A DNA stretch of 42,235 nt from Bacteroides sp. Its GTDB lineage: Bacteria; Bacteroidota; Bacteroidia; Bacteroidales; Muribaculaceae. How positions within the stretch are numbered: the first letter of the stretch is position 1; each line of letters opens with the position of its first letter. Location of the stretch: the NCBI GenBank assembly GCA_014801535.1, contig JAAVEA010000016.1, positions 1-42,235 of the forward strand, read 5' to 3'. A model generated the notes under the pieces. That model was not told where the DNA came from. It did no database searches and saw only the letters and a list, made by a program, of their open reading frames with translations. This document shows positions 34,429-42,235 of this stretch, piece by piece. Position numbers and translations under genes: made by a program.

Positions 34429-35355
34429 ATGAAATTTTATACATTTCTCGCCCCCCTCTCAATAATGGCTCTAAGCTCTTTCTTTTCGTCCGAATCTTAC
34501 GCACAGCAGTCCGGACTTCAGGAAGAGAATGGAATAATATATATCGAGCCATTGTTTCAGTATCCGGTGGCTCCGGAGGAACTTCTCTCACTTGAAGACA
34601 AATCAAACTGGCTTATGGAGCATTTCTGGGATTCATTCGATTTCAAATCGAAGAATGCCGTTGACCAGAATGCCCTTAACGATGCCTTCAACGTCTATTC
34701 CCACCCCATGAGATGGGCTGACAAAGATGTAGTTTTGAAATCAACTGATAAGTTATTGGCGACAATCTCCAAAAACCCGGTGTTGATGCTTCAATTCACT
34801 AAAGCAGCTGAAGAAAATCTTTACGGGCCGAGAGCCATGGCTTACATAGATGAAGTATACGTGAAATATCTTGACGCTTTGGAGAAGGTAAAAAAGATCA
34901 GCCCGGAACGAAAGAGCCGATATGTCCGCCAGAATAAAATTCTGAAAAACTCGATGATCGGAACGATACCGCCTCATTTCACTTTTGAGACACCGACCGG
35001 AGCTAAAGAGACATTCCGTCCCGGTCTGCTTACGGTGATTGAGTTTGGTGATCCCGACTGCTCCGACTGCCGGCATGCCAAACTTAAAATGGACACCGAT
35101 CTTCGGTTCTCAGAGCTTGTGGAAAAAGGGAAGATCAATGTGCTGTTTATCATACCCGATCCCGAGGAAGGATGGCAGACTCAACTTGCAGGTTATCCCA
35201 AGCTATGGCATTCGGGAGCATCCGATGAAGTAAGCGATATTATGGATCTTCGATCCACTCCGTTTTTTTATGTTGTCGGCACCGATGGAAGAATCATCGA
35301 CAAAACAGAAAATGTGGAGAAAGCAATGACCACTGCTATTGAAAGTGTAAAATAA
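34429..35355 (+). CDS. DUF5106 protein with C-terminal thioredoxin-like domain
   Basis: 308 residues: signal peptide (MKFYTFLAPLSIMALSSFFS..SYAQ), a helical DUF5106 region (about 45-170), then a thioredoxin-like domain with FGDPDCSDC (Cys211 and Cys214 as a CxxC pair) and a cis-Pro-like STPFFYVVG. It is likely a periplasmic thiol-disulfide protein. It is followed 6 nt later by a DoxX membrane protein, a pairing consistent with envelope redox work (inference). Confidence 0.85.
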   Translation: MKFYTFLAPLSIMALSSFFSSESYAQQSGLQEENGIIYIEPLFQYPVAPEELLSLEDKSNWLMEHFWDSFDFKSKNAVDQNALNDAFNVYSHPMRWADKDVVLKSTDKLLATISKNPVLMLQFTKAAEENLYGPRAMAYIDEVYVKYLDALEKVKKISPERKSRYVRQNKILKNSMIGTIPPHFTFETPTGAKETFRPGLLTVIEFGDPDCSDCRHAKLKMDTDLRFSELVEKGKINVLFIIPDPEEGWQTQLAGYPKLWHSGASDEVSDIMDLRSTPFFYVVGTDGRIIDKTENVEKAMTTAIESVK

Positions 35356-35361
35356 GAAAGT

Positions 35362-35850
35362 ATGAATCCTTTTAAGAAAATATATATCCGCACCACCGGC
35401 TATTCATATACCAATATGGGCCGCCTTTTCCTGCGTCTATTTGTAGGAATCATGATGATGCAGTTTGGTGTGCGTCAGCTCATGAATTTCGATCAGACCG
35501 TTGGTAGTTTTCCCGACTTTTTAGGCATCCCATCTGATATAGGACTAATCCTGATGATAATTATAGAGATCGGGTGCTCCTTTTTTATCATGTGCGGATT
35601 CCTCACCAGATTGATGTCGCTCTTCCCGCTTTTGGCCATGACATGTGCTGAAGCCTATCTACTTAGCAGCGACACCACATCAAGCTATATGCTCACATGG
35701 GATAAGTTAGGTTATCTTCCGGTCATGTTTATCGGAATTTATTTCTTCATCATACTTGTCGGTCCCGGGAAAATATCTGTAGACTATTTTCTCTCTCTCC
35801 ATTTCATTCACTCCGACAACCATAGCGAATCCGAACTTGAAGAAGTATGA
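35362..35850 (+). CDS. DoxX-family membrane protein
   Basis: 162 residues with four helices. GRLFLRLFVGIMMMQFGVRQLMNF is the DoxX opening, then DIGLILMIIIEIGCSFFIMCGFLTRLMSL. DoxX proteins are small redox-associated membrane proteins of uncertain activity. It overlaps mnmA by four bases (ATGA) and follows the DUF5106 gene by 6 nt, indicating one operon. Confidence 0.87.
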   Translation: MNPFKKIYIRTTGYSYTNMGRLFLRLFVGIMMMQFGVRQLMNFDQTVGSFPDFLGIPSDIGLILMIIIEIGCSFFIMCGFLTRLMSLFPLLAMTCAEAYLLSSDTTSSYMLTWDKLGYLPVMFIGIYFFIILVGPGKISVDYFLSLHFIHSDNHSESELEEV

Positions 35851-37007
35851 GAATAGCTGTTTTAGTTTCCGGGGGAGTCGACAGTGCTGTCGTTGTCGAT
35901 AAGCTTTATAAGGAGGGGCACGACCTCCACCTGTTCTATATCCGTATCGGCATGGATAATGACCAGGGCGACTGCTCGGCAGATGAAGATATTGAGATGT
36001 GTACACTTATTGCACGCAAATACAATCTTCCTTTAAAAGTAGTTTCCCTTCACGAGGAATATTGGGATAATGTGATGGCCTATGCTCTGCGCACCGTAAA
36101 AGAGGGACTTACGCCTCACCCCGATATGATGTGCAATAAAATGATAAAATTCGGCTTTTTTGAAGAACGCTGGGGGAAAGATTTCGATAAGACAGCAACC
36201 GGTCATTATGCTTCGATTAGGGAAGTTGACGGAAAGTTTTATCTCGCCACTGCAGCTGATCCTGTAAAAGATCAAACCGACTTTTTAGCCCAGATCAGCT
36301 ACAAGCAGTTATCCCATCTTCTTTTCCCTCTTGGTGAGATTCCGAAAAGCGAAGTTAGGAAACTTGCTGCGGAAGCAAAACTCCCGAATGCTGTAAGAAA
36401 GGATTCTCAGGGAATATGCTTTTTAGGCAAAATAAATTATAATGATTTTCTGGAGCGTCAGCTGGGAACAAAGAGCGGTCCGGTGATTGAAATAGAAACC
36501 GGAAAAAAAATTGGTGAACACCGTGGGTATTGGTTCTATACCATAGGACAGCGTAAAGGACTCGGTCTAAGCGGAGGACCATGGTATGTTGTGAAAAAGA
36601 ATACGCGCGACAATGTGGTTTACGTGTCGAACGGTTACGACACCAAAGCACAGTATGGCCGTTCAATTCCAATTGAAGAGATGCATTGGATCACATCTGA
36701 TCCGTTTGAGGAGCCAATCATCAAGAATGACTCTCACAGTTCCGGATCACTCCCTGATGAAGCTATTTATGTTGCATTCAAGACCCGGCATTCTCCGGAA
36801 TTCTATCAGGGCACCATACGTAAAGATGGAAACGGAGGTTATATAGTGGAGTCATCCACTGATGTGCAAGGCATAGCACCAGGACAGTTTGCTATAATCT
36901 ACACTCCCGACAGATCGTTATGTCTCGGATCAGGAATGATTACGCTCCCGTCCGCGAAAAAAAGAAAAAGAACAAAAAAGAGAGTTGGAGATTCAGAATC
37001 CATATAA
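35847..37007 (+). CDS. mnmA: tRNA 2-thiouridine(34) synthase
   Basis: 386 residues. The ATP pyrophosphatase loop SGGVDSAV (8-15), HPDMMCNKMIKFG with catalytic Cys96, TATGHYASI, KDQTDFLAQI and DSQGICFLGKINYNDFL with the second catalytic Cys191 are all present. It thiolates U34 of tRNAs for Lys, Glu and Gln. The C-terminal tail is highly basic (KKRKRTKKR), perhaps aiding tRNA binding. The start overlaps the DoxX stop. Confidence 0.95.
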   Translation: MRIAVLVSGGVDSAVVVDKLYKEGHDLHLFYIRIGMDNDQGDCSADEDIEMCTLIARKYNLPLKVVSLHEEYWDNVMAYALRTVKEGLTPHPDMMCNKMIKFGFFEERWGKDFDKTATGHYASIREVDGKFYLATAADPVKDQTDFLAQISYKQLSHLLFPLGEIPKSEVRKLAAEAKLPNAVRKDSQGICFLGKINYNDFLERQLGTKSGPVIEIETGKKIGEHRGYWFYTIGQRKGLGLSGGPWYVVKKNTRDNVVYVSNGYDTKAQYGRSIPIEEMHWITSDPFEEPIIKNDSHSSGSLPDEAIYVAFKTRHSPEFYQGTIRKDGNGGYIVESSTDVQGIAPGQFAIIYTPDRSLCLGSGMITLPSAKKRKRTKKRVGDSESI

Positions 37008-37020
37008 TAATATATTACCA

Positions 37021-37638
37021 ATGGAAAAACATAGATTAGAACTTGTAGGCATAACATACAACCAGATTGAATCGGGTGTCTATGCTGTGATTCTGAGGGA
37101 GGTAGGCGGAGAGAGGCGCATACCTATCATAATCGGCTATCCTGAAGCGCAAGCTATCGAATGCAAGCTACAGGATGTTGTGACGCCACGCCCGCTAACC
37201 CATGACATGATGTTAAATTTCATGACTGCATTCGGAGTGTCGCTTAAAGAAATTGAGATCAAGCGCCTCCCCAATGGCGTTTTCGCTGCCGATCTGATAT
37301 TTTCCGACGGAGAGAACACCCGCATTGTTGATGCACGTTCGTCAGATGGGATTGCACTTGCAATTCGTGCGGGTGCACCTATATATACTTCCGAAGAAGT
37401 GCTTGTTGAAGCCGGATTCCTTCCTGAAGAGACAAGAAAGAAGCCCCGTCAGGCCAGACGCGTAGATCGCGGAGCGGAAAAGAAAGCACAATCCGCAAAC
37501 GATAACGATTTTTCACGCTTCACACTCGATCAATTAAATGTAGAGATGCAGCAAGCTGCTGAAAATGAAGATTATGAGAAGGCAGCTAAAATTAAAACTG
37601 AAATTGACAAACGAAAAGAGGAAGAGGGAAAAGAATAA
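37021..37638 (+). CDS. Bifunctional nuclease (BFN/DUF151) domain protein with UVR motif
   Basis: 205 residues. The DUF151 domain spans about 1-135: LELVGITYNQIESGVYAVIL, RRIPIIIGYPEAQAIECKL and ARSSDGIALAIRAGAPIYTSEEVL. A linker follows, then a C-terminal UvrB/UvrC-like motif (LNVEMQQAAENEDYEKAAKI). BFN domains have been associated with nuclease activity in plants; the bacterial role is unclear. The ATG at 37021 is chosen; an upstream frame from 36985 would begin with TTG inside mnmA. Confidence 0.87.
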   Translation: MEKHRLELVGITYNQIESGVYAVILREVGGERRIPIIIGYPEAQAIECKLQDVVTPRPLTHDMMLNFMTAFGVSLKEIEIKRLPNGVFAADLIFSDGENTRIVDARSSDGIALAIRAGAPIYTSEEVLVEAGFLPEETRKKPRQARRVDRGAEKKAQSANDNDFSRFTLDQLNVEMQQAAENEDYEKAAKIKTEIDKRKEEEGKE

Positions 37639-37718
37639 ATTTTTTCTAATTTTTTCATAAATTTGGAATCAATTACAAATTTATATTAAAAAATATTTCA
37701 CATTTTCAATATAATTTG

Positions 37719-37726
37719 TAATTTTG
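37719..37726 (+). promoter_or_regulatory. Bacteroidetes -7 box (TAATTTTG) for argR
   Basis: TAATTTTG matches TAnnTTTG, with a T-rich cattttc segment roughly where a -33 element would be. It predicts a start near 37733 and a leader of about 260 nt before argR. Confidence 0.5.
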
Positions 37727-37907
37727 CACTGGTTGTCTTAGAAACTGTTTAAATTTATTTTTAAGTGGTTGTTAAAAATTAATGAACCAAAATCGTTCAA
37801 GATTTCTTTAGAACACATTTGCATTAATTTCAACAACTACTTAATACTTAATAATATAGGTGACTTTTATAAATTAAAGAGTTATTTAATATAGAAGTTT
37901 CGGAAAC

Positions 37908-37976
37908 ATGACAATTTCTATGCTGCGATTTCACGATTACTTAGGAGGTGTGATCACCCTTACAGTCTCCTTATAA
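37908..37976 (+). CDS. Possible leader peptide upstream of argR
   Basis: A 22-codon frame begins ATG-ACA-ATT and ends TTA-TAA; the peptide is MTISMLRFHDYLGGVITLTVSL with its last two residues SL, ending 17 nt before the argR ATG. It has one Arg codon, so classic arginine attenuation is not evident. Short frames arise by chance, but this one sits entirely in the argR leader and overlaps a possible hairpin. It is reported as a candidate only. Confidence 0.25.
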   Translation: MTISMLRFHDYLGGVITLTVSL

Positions 37977-37993
37977 TTCTACAATAATCAATT

Positions 37994-38491
37994 ATGAAAA
38001 ATCGAAAGAAAAGAGTCGAATTAATGGTCGATCTGATTCGTAACCAGTGTATTGGAAGTCAGGAAGAACTTGCCGATCTGCTGGCCAAGGAAGGATATAT
38101 CGTTACCCAGGCTACCCTCTCGCGCGATCTGAAAATGCTGAAGACCACGAAGGTTCCCACAGATCGCGGCGGATATATGTATATTCTACCCGACAGTAAT
38201 AGTCTCAAAGATAAGCTGCTTGCCTCAGGTCAGCTATCAATGAACGCTAACTATCAGTCAGGATTCGTTTCGCTTCAATTCTCAAAGAATATAGCAGTCA
38301 TAAAGACCCGTAACGGTTATGCAGCCGGACTGGCCTACGATATAGATATGAGTAACGCTCCCGAAATACTCGGAACTATTCCCGGAAGCGACACCATTCT
38401 CGCTGTTCTTCGTGAAGATGTCACCCACGAGCAGGCACGCGAAGTGTTCTCTCGTCTTCTTCCTCTCGACCAAAAAATACCTTCATATTAA
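37994..38491 (+). CDS. argR: Arginine repressor
   Basis: 165 residues. The N-terminal winged-helix domain carries SQEELADLLAKEGYIVTQATLSRDLK (helix-turn-helix plus SRDL), and the C-terminal oligomerisation/arginine domain has GYAAGLAYDIDMSN and GTIPGSDTILAVLRE. It binds arginine as a hexamer and controls arginine genes. The next gene, 2 nt downstream, is an ArgC-like protein, the only arginine-biosynthesis homolog seen beside it. Confidence 0.95.
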   Translation: MKNRKKRVELMVDLIRNQCIGSQEELADLLAKEGYIVTQATLSRDLKMLKTTKVPTDRGGYMYILPDSNSLKDKLLASGQLSMNANYQSGFVSLQFSKNIAVIKTRNGYAAGLAYDIDMSNAPEILGTIPGSDTILAVLREDVTHEQAREVFSRLLPLDQKIPSY

Positions 38492-38493
38492 CA

Positions 38494-39420
38494 ATGATAA
38501 AAGTTGCTATTTCCGGTGCGGATTCTCCTGTAGCCGGCGAATTAATTAGAATACTTGTAAACCATCCCGATGTAGAGATTGTTGCACTTGTTGCTCCCGG
38601 ACACGAAGGGAAACAGCTGCAATCTGTTCACCATGGTCTACTTGGCGAAGAGAAGATGAGCTTCACCGGCTCTTTCAATCCGGCCGAGTCGGATATCCTT
38701 TTCATCACAGGCAACCACGTGAAATATTCGGAATACAGCCGGCTCCGTGAAGCTTTCCCGGATTTGAAGGTCATCACTCTTAATCCGCTTGTCCGAGATG
38801 AAGCATCCGATTCTAATAATGCAGCGGAATTTGTATTCGCTCTTCCTGAGATAAACCGTAAGGCTATCGTGCGTGGAGCCCATGAGGCTATCGTTCCGAG
38901 CCCGATCTCATCGTTAGCTCTCGTGCCGCTCTATCCACTTGCCCTGAACATGCTTCTCTCGGGCGATATTGAAATAACTCTTTCCGCACCAGAAGATCTT
39001 GTTTCTGAAGAGATGCTTTCCAGAAGCGCCTCAGAAATCGCAACAATGCTAAATGAAGCCCAAAGGAGTTTTGACGGTAAAGTTTCATTCAATATCCTAC
39101 CCCCCACATCGAAAAGAGGAATCGAATTGAAAACAGAAATCGCTTCTCCTGTGGATATGCCACACACTCTGAAGGCATACGAAATTTACGATGATCATAA
39201 TTTCGCATTTGCTGTCACCTCCCCTGTCAGGCTTGATGACGTGAAGGGAACGGAAAAAATCATCATGTCACTTTCTTTATCAAAAGAGGGTCTGCTCTCA
39301 ATTCATTCCGTCGCCGACGGTCGTTTGCGTGGAAGTGCCGGAGAAGCGGTGCATGTGATGAACCTCATGTTCGGTCTGCATGAAAAGACAGGACTTTATC
39401 TTAAACCTTACGCATTCTGA
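38494..39420 (+). CDS. ArgC-like protein lacking catalytic residues
   Basis: 308 residues with clear N-acetyl-gamma-glutamyl-phosphate reductase ancestry: ELIRILVNHPDVEIVALVA at the N-terminus, EFVFALPEINRKAI before the active site, and GRLRGSAGEAVHVMNLMFGL near the end (compare the usual KGaaGQAvqnmNlmfG). The catalytic region is changed: where ArgC has NPGCYxT, this protein has IVPSPISS (133-140). The usual HRHxxEI is SRSASEI (176-182). The nucleotide-binding GxxGxxG loop reads GADSPVAG. It should therefore be inactive as a reductase. It is 2 nt after argR; a regulatory or relict role is an inference. Confidence 0.8.
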   Translation: MIKVAISGADSPVAGELIRILVNHPDVEIVALVAPGHEGKQLQSVHHGLLGEEKMSFTGSFNPAESDILFITGNHVKYSEYSRLREAFPDLKVITLNPLVRDEASDSNNAAEFVFALPEINRKAIVRGAHEAIVPSPISSLALVPLYPLALNMLLSGDIEITLSAPEDLVSEEMLSRSASEIATMLNEAQRSFDGKVSFNILPPTSKRGIELKTEIASPVDMPHTLKAYEIYDDHNFAFAVTSPVRLDDVKGTEKIIMSLSLSKEGLLSIHSVADGRLRGSAGEAVHVMNLMFGLHEKTGLYLKPYAF

Positions 39421-39454
39421 TAATTCCATGATTGCATAACAAACGTGCTTCATT

Positions 39455-39778
39455 ATGTCGGTCAATAAAGTTATACTGATTGGAAATGTGGGAAGAGATC
39501 CCGAGATAAGGTATCCCGAGAAAGATTTCCCGGTTGCATATCTTTCACTCGCCACCAACGAACGTCAGGGAAATTCAGACACCGAACTCGTGGAATGGCA
39601 CATTCTCGTCATGACGGGACAGAATGCCACCATTGCCGAACGCTACATTCGTAAAGGAACAAAGCTTTATGTGGAAGGGAGGTTACGAACGCGCGAATAT
39701 GTCGACAAGCTTAAAATCTCGCGCAGGCGCACGGAGATATATGTCGATGTGATTGAAATTCTCGGCCGTGGACAATAA
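39455..39778 (+). CDS. ssb: Short single-stranded DNA-binding protein
   Basis: 107 residues, essentially one OB fold: SVNKVILIGNVGRDPEIRYP, VAYLSLATNERQ, TELVEWHILVMTGQNATIAERYIRKGTKLYVEGRLRTREY and EIYVDVIEIL. The flexible linker and acidic tail of replicative SSB are missing, so it probably cannot recruit SSB partners. It may be a secondary SSB or PriB-like protein. The gene is isolated between argC-like and speA. Confidence 0.87.
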   Translation: MSVNKVILIGNVGRDPEIRYPEKDFPVAYLSLATNERQGNSDTELVEWHILVMTGQNATIAERYIRKGTKLYVEGRLRTREYVDKLKISRRRTEIYVDVIEILGRGQ

Positions 39779-39840
39779 AATATAACAAACCATTCAATAA
39801 TTATATAACCTCAATTCTCCTCCTATTTAACTAAGCTACT

Positions 39841-41742
39841 ATGAGAAAATGGCGTATTGAAGACTCATCCGAAATCTATAATGTTCCGGGGTGGGGTCTG
39901 AAATATTTTTCAATAAACGAAAAAGGACACGTGCAGGTGACTCCTCGTGAAAACGGACCCAAAGTCGATCTGAAGGAAGTGATGGATACTCTTCAGCTCC
40001 GTGATGTCGATGCTCCTCTGCTTTTACGTTTCCCCGACATTCTTGACGACCGTATCCGAAAAATTTCAAATTGTTTCAAGAAAGCGGCCGAAGAATACGA
40101 ATATTCCGGACAAAACTTCATCGTTTACCCTATCAAGGTTAACCAGATGCGTCCGGTTGTAGAGGAGATTGTGAGCCACGGCAACAAATACAACATCGGA
40201 CTGGAAGCGGGATCCAAACCCGAACTTCATGCCGTGTTGGCTGTAAACACTCACGAAAATTCCATCATAGTCTGCAACGGCTATAAGGATGAGGATTATA
40301 TTGAATTGGCTCTGCTTGCCCAGAAAATGGGTCGCAGAATCTTCCTCGTTGTTGAAAAACTCAACGAACTCAAACTTATCGCTGATGTGGCTAAACGTCT
40401 GAACATATCACCCAATATCGGCATACGTATCAAGCTCACATCTTCCGGTTCGGGAAAATGGGAAGAGTCGGGTGGCGATGTAAGCAAGTTCGGTCTGAAT
40501 TCATCGGAGCTGCTTACAGCTCTCTCCATGCTCGAGAAATATAAAATGTCCAAGTGTCTGAAGCTCATCCATTTTCACATCGGTAGTCAGATCACGAAAA
40601 TTCGTCGTATCAAGAATGCACTGCGCGAAGCCATGCAATTCTATGTACAGCTCTCGAAAATGGGATTCAATATAGAGTTTGTAGATATAGGCGGAGGATT
40701 AGGAGTGGATTACGATGGAACCCGCTCCTCCTCAGGAGAGAATTCAATGAACTATTCCATCCAGGAATATGTAAACGACTCAGTGTCCGCACTTGTGGAT
40801 GCCTGCAATAAGAATAATCTCCCGCATCCGAATATCATTACTGAATCAGGACGCTCGCTCACAGCACATCATTCAGTGCTTATCATTCAAGTGTTGGAAA
40901 CAGCCCAGTTGCCAATATGGAATGATAACGAGGAGCTTGACAAAAATGCTCATGAATTAGCTAAGGAACTTTACAACATATGGGATAAAATTGATCCATC
41001 CCGTGTTTTTGAAGACTGGCACGATGCGCTTCAGATACGCGATGAAGCGTTGGAACTTTTCTCTCTCGGTCTTCTCGATCTTCGCAACAGGGCGATGATT
41101 GAGAAACTTTTCTGGTCGGTGGCCCGTGATGTGCGTGATCTCACCCGCTCTATGAAACATCCGCCCGAAGAGCTTCGTAAAGTTGCCAGAATGCTTCCCG
41201 AAAAATATTTCTGCAATTTCTCACTATTCCAATCGCTTCCGGATTCATGGGCGATCGACCAGATGTTCCCCATAATGCCTATATCGCGACTTGATGAAAA
41301 ACCTGGACGCGAATGTACGATTCAGGATGTAACCTGCGATTCGGACGGAAAGATAAACCATTTCGTTTCTCCGACGGGTAGCTCACATTCTCTTCCCGTG
41401 CATGATCTCAAACCTAATGAACCCTACTATTTAGGGGTTTTCCTCGTGGGCGCATATCAGGAAATCTTAGGCGATCTTCATAATCTTTTCGGCGATACAA
41501 ACGCCGTACATATCTCTGTCAATAAGGACAGCTACGATATCGCACAGATCATTGATGGTGAGGCTGTCGCGGATGTGCTTGATTATGTGGAGTATAATCC
41601 TAAGAAACTTGTGCGTAACCTCGAAACATGGGTCACTGCTTCAATGAAGCGCGGTGTCATTACTCCGGAAGAAGGGCGCCAGTTCCTCAATAACTACCGC
41701 TCCGGCCTATATGGATATACATATCTGGAACGCGACCTATGA
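39841..41742 (+). CDS. speA: Biosynthetic arginine decarboxylase
   Basis: 633 residues, the usual SpeA size. The PLP lysine is Lys99 in VYPIKVNQMRPVVEEI; further motifs are LIHFHIGSQ, FVDIGGGLGVDYDGT, ESGRSLTAHHSVLI and DVTCDSDGKINHFV with the catalytic Cys. It decarboxylates arginine to agmatine, the substrate of AguA near the start of the window. It overlaps truA by four bases (ATGA). Confidence 0.97.
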   Translation: MRKWRIEDSSEIYNVPGWGLKYFSINEKGHVQVTPRENGPKVDLKEVMDTLQLRDVDAPLLLRFPDILDDRIRKISNCFKKAAEEYEYSGQNFIVYPIKVNQMRPVVEEIVSHGNKYNIGLEAGSKPELHAVLAVNTHENSIIVCNGYKDEDYIELALLAQKMGRRIFLVVEKLNELKLIADVAKRLNISPNIGIRIKLTSSGSGKWEESGGDVSKFGLNSSELLTALSMLEKYKMSKCLKLIHFHIGSQITKIRRIKNALREAMQFYVQLSKMGFNIEFVDIGGGLGVDYDGTRSSSGENSMNYSIQEYVNDSVSALVDACNKNNLPHPNIITESGRSLTAHHSVLIIQVLETAQLPIWNDNEELDKNAHELAKELYNIWDKIDPSRVFEDWHDALQIRDEALELFSLGLLDLRNRAMIEKLFWSVARDVRDLTRSMKHPPEELRKVARMLPEKYFCNFSLFQSLPDSWAIDQMFPIMPISRLDEKPGRECTIQDVTCDSDGKINHFVSPTGSSHSLPVHDLKPNEPYYLGVFLVGAYQEILGDLHNLFGDTNAVHISVNKDSYDIAQIIDGEAVADVLDYVEYNPKKLVRNLETWVTASMKRGVITPEEGRQFLNNYRSGLYGYTYLERDL

Positions 41743-42235
41743 GATTTTTCCTGAAACTCGCATATAACGGATCCTCTTTCCATGGTTGGCAGTCGCAGCC
41801 TAACGCCTGCAGTGTGCAGCAGACCTTGGAAGAGGCTTTGACCACGATTCTACGTACGCCCGTCTCCATCACCGGAGCCGGGCGTACGGATACAGGGGTA
41901 AACGCAAGGGTGATGTACGCCCACTTTGATGTGGAAGATGATTCCTACAACAGCCGGTTGAAAGATAAGAAACGTTTTTTGCTTTCTTTAAATAGACTTT
42001 GCGGTCCGGCCATCGCAATCCACGACCTCATTCCTGTGGCCGACGATGCCCATGCAAGATTCGACGCATCAAAACGGACATATAAATATTTTGTTTCTTT
42101 CGACAAAACACCATTTTTATCTGGAAGCTGTTGGCACTCCCCCTCTCCTCTCGACATTGACGCTATGAATGTATGTGCCGCCATGCTTCTTGATGTTTCT
42201 GATTTCACATCTTTTGCAAAACTGCATTCGGATGC
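41739..42235 (+). CDS. truA: tRNA pseudouridine synthase A (5' part)
   Basis: The first 165 codons are present; the gene runs off the window end. FLKLAYNGSSFHGWQSQPN opens the protein, GAGRTDTGVNA contains catalytic Asp51, and ARFDASKRTYKYFV follows. It makes pseudouridine at tRNA positions 38-40. It begins within the speA stop (ATGA overlap). Confidence 0.95.
   Translation, partial: MRFFLKLAYNGSSFHGWQSQPNACSVQQTLEEALTTILRTPVSITGAGRTDTGVNARVMYAHFDVEDDSYNSRLKDKKRFLLSLNRLCGPAIAIHDLIPVADDAHARFDASKRTYKYFVSFDKTPFLSGSCWHSPSPLDIDAMNVCAAMLLDVSDFTSFAKLHSD

Larger units (their letters stand above)
37639..37993 (+). other. Long argR leader region
   Basis: 355 bases upstream of argR. It contains the TAATTTTG promoter box, an AT-rich leader of about 260 nt and a 22-codon open frame ending 17 nt before the argR ATG. 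Sequence ggaggtgtgatcaccc within it can form a small hairpin. No confident ARG box could be marked, since its consensus in this phylum is not fixed. Confidence 0.5.

Noticed and set aside
1..42235. CRISPR array, tRNA or rRNA genes
   Set aside because: No regularly spaced direct repeats, cloverleaf or conserved rRNA sequence was recognised by reading the window.

Overview
The window looks like a chromosomal segment of a gut Bacteroidales, most likely Muribaculaceae-like. The evidence is: Bacteroidetes-type -7 boxes (TAnnTTTG) ahead of several genes, a BtuB/BtuG cobalamin-uptake pair, families common in Bacteroidales (DUF1599, BT_3928-type MauE/DoxX protein, DUF5106, split ThrE), and fully preserved housekeeping genes (rlmH, nadC, nfo, mnmA, argR, speA, truA). 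The genus is an inference. No tRNA, rRNA, CRISPR array or phage gene was seen. Layout: 1-620 is a repeat-rich scar with the 3' end of an IS5-family transposase and two large imperfect hairpins. 632-3928 is a cobalamin riboswitch followed by btuB and btuG, closed by a bidirectional terminator. 4004-6176 (minus) holds aguB and aguA, separated by a 194-bp MITE-like element with a TAA duplication. 6355-9975 holds DUF1599, a MauE/DoxX protein, rlmH (convergent), nadC and a YraN nuclease-like gene. 10098-11527 holds an FKBP_N-like secreted protein and a SecD-P1-head-like fragment that together look like a decayed locus. 11502-15787 holds a SpoU/TrmH methyltransferase, nfo, an SLC45/GPH-type MFS sugar transporter and an SPFH protein. 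16037-20488 is rich in membrane proteins: an ion-channel-like protein with an altered selectivity filter, a urea transporter, an MFS transporter and an EamA transporter. 20542-25336 (minus) holds YjbR-like, a divergent Dxs-like transketolase, ogt, a rhodanese, a two-part ThrE exporter and a small membrane protein. 25389-31169 (minus) is a complete urease cluster read ureA-B-C-E-F-G-D, with a strong intrinsic terminator between ureC and ureE. 31585-33339 holds a small membrane protein and a secreted leucine-rich-repeat protein. 33564-37638 holds a BadF-type sugar kinase, a DUF5106 thioredoxin-like protein, DoxX, mnmA and a bifunctional-nuclease-domain protein. 37994-42235 holds argR, an ArgC-like protein without catalytic residues, a short SSB, speA and the 5' part of truA. 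Functional links: SpeA (arginine to agmatine), AguA and AguB (agmatine to putrescine, CO2 and ammonia) form a complete polyamine route. Urease plus a urea transporter supply ammonia from host urea. The riboswitch/BtuB/BtuG unit imports corrinoids. The observations most worth following are the ArgC-like pseudoenzyme directly behind argR with a possible leader peptide, the internal terminator splitting urease structural from accessory genes, the TVGSN-filter channel, the divergent Dxs-like enzyme and the MITE between the agmatine genes.
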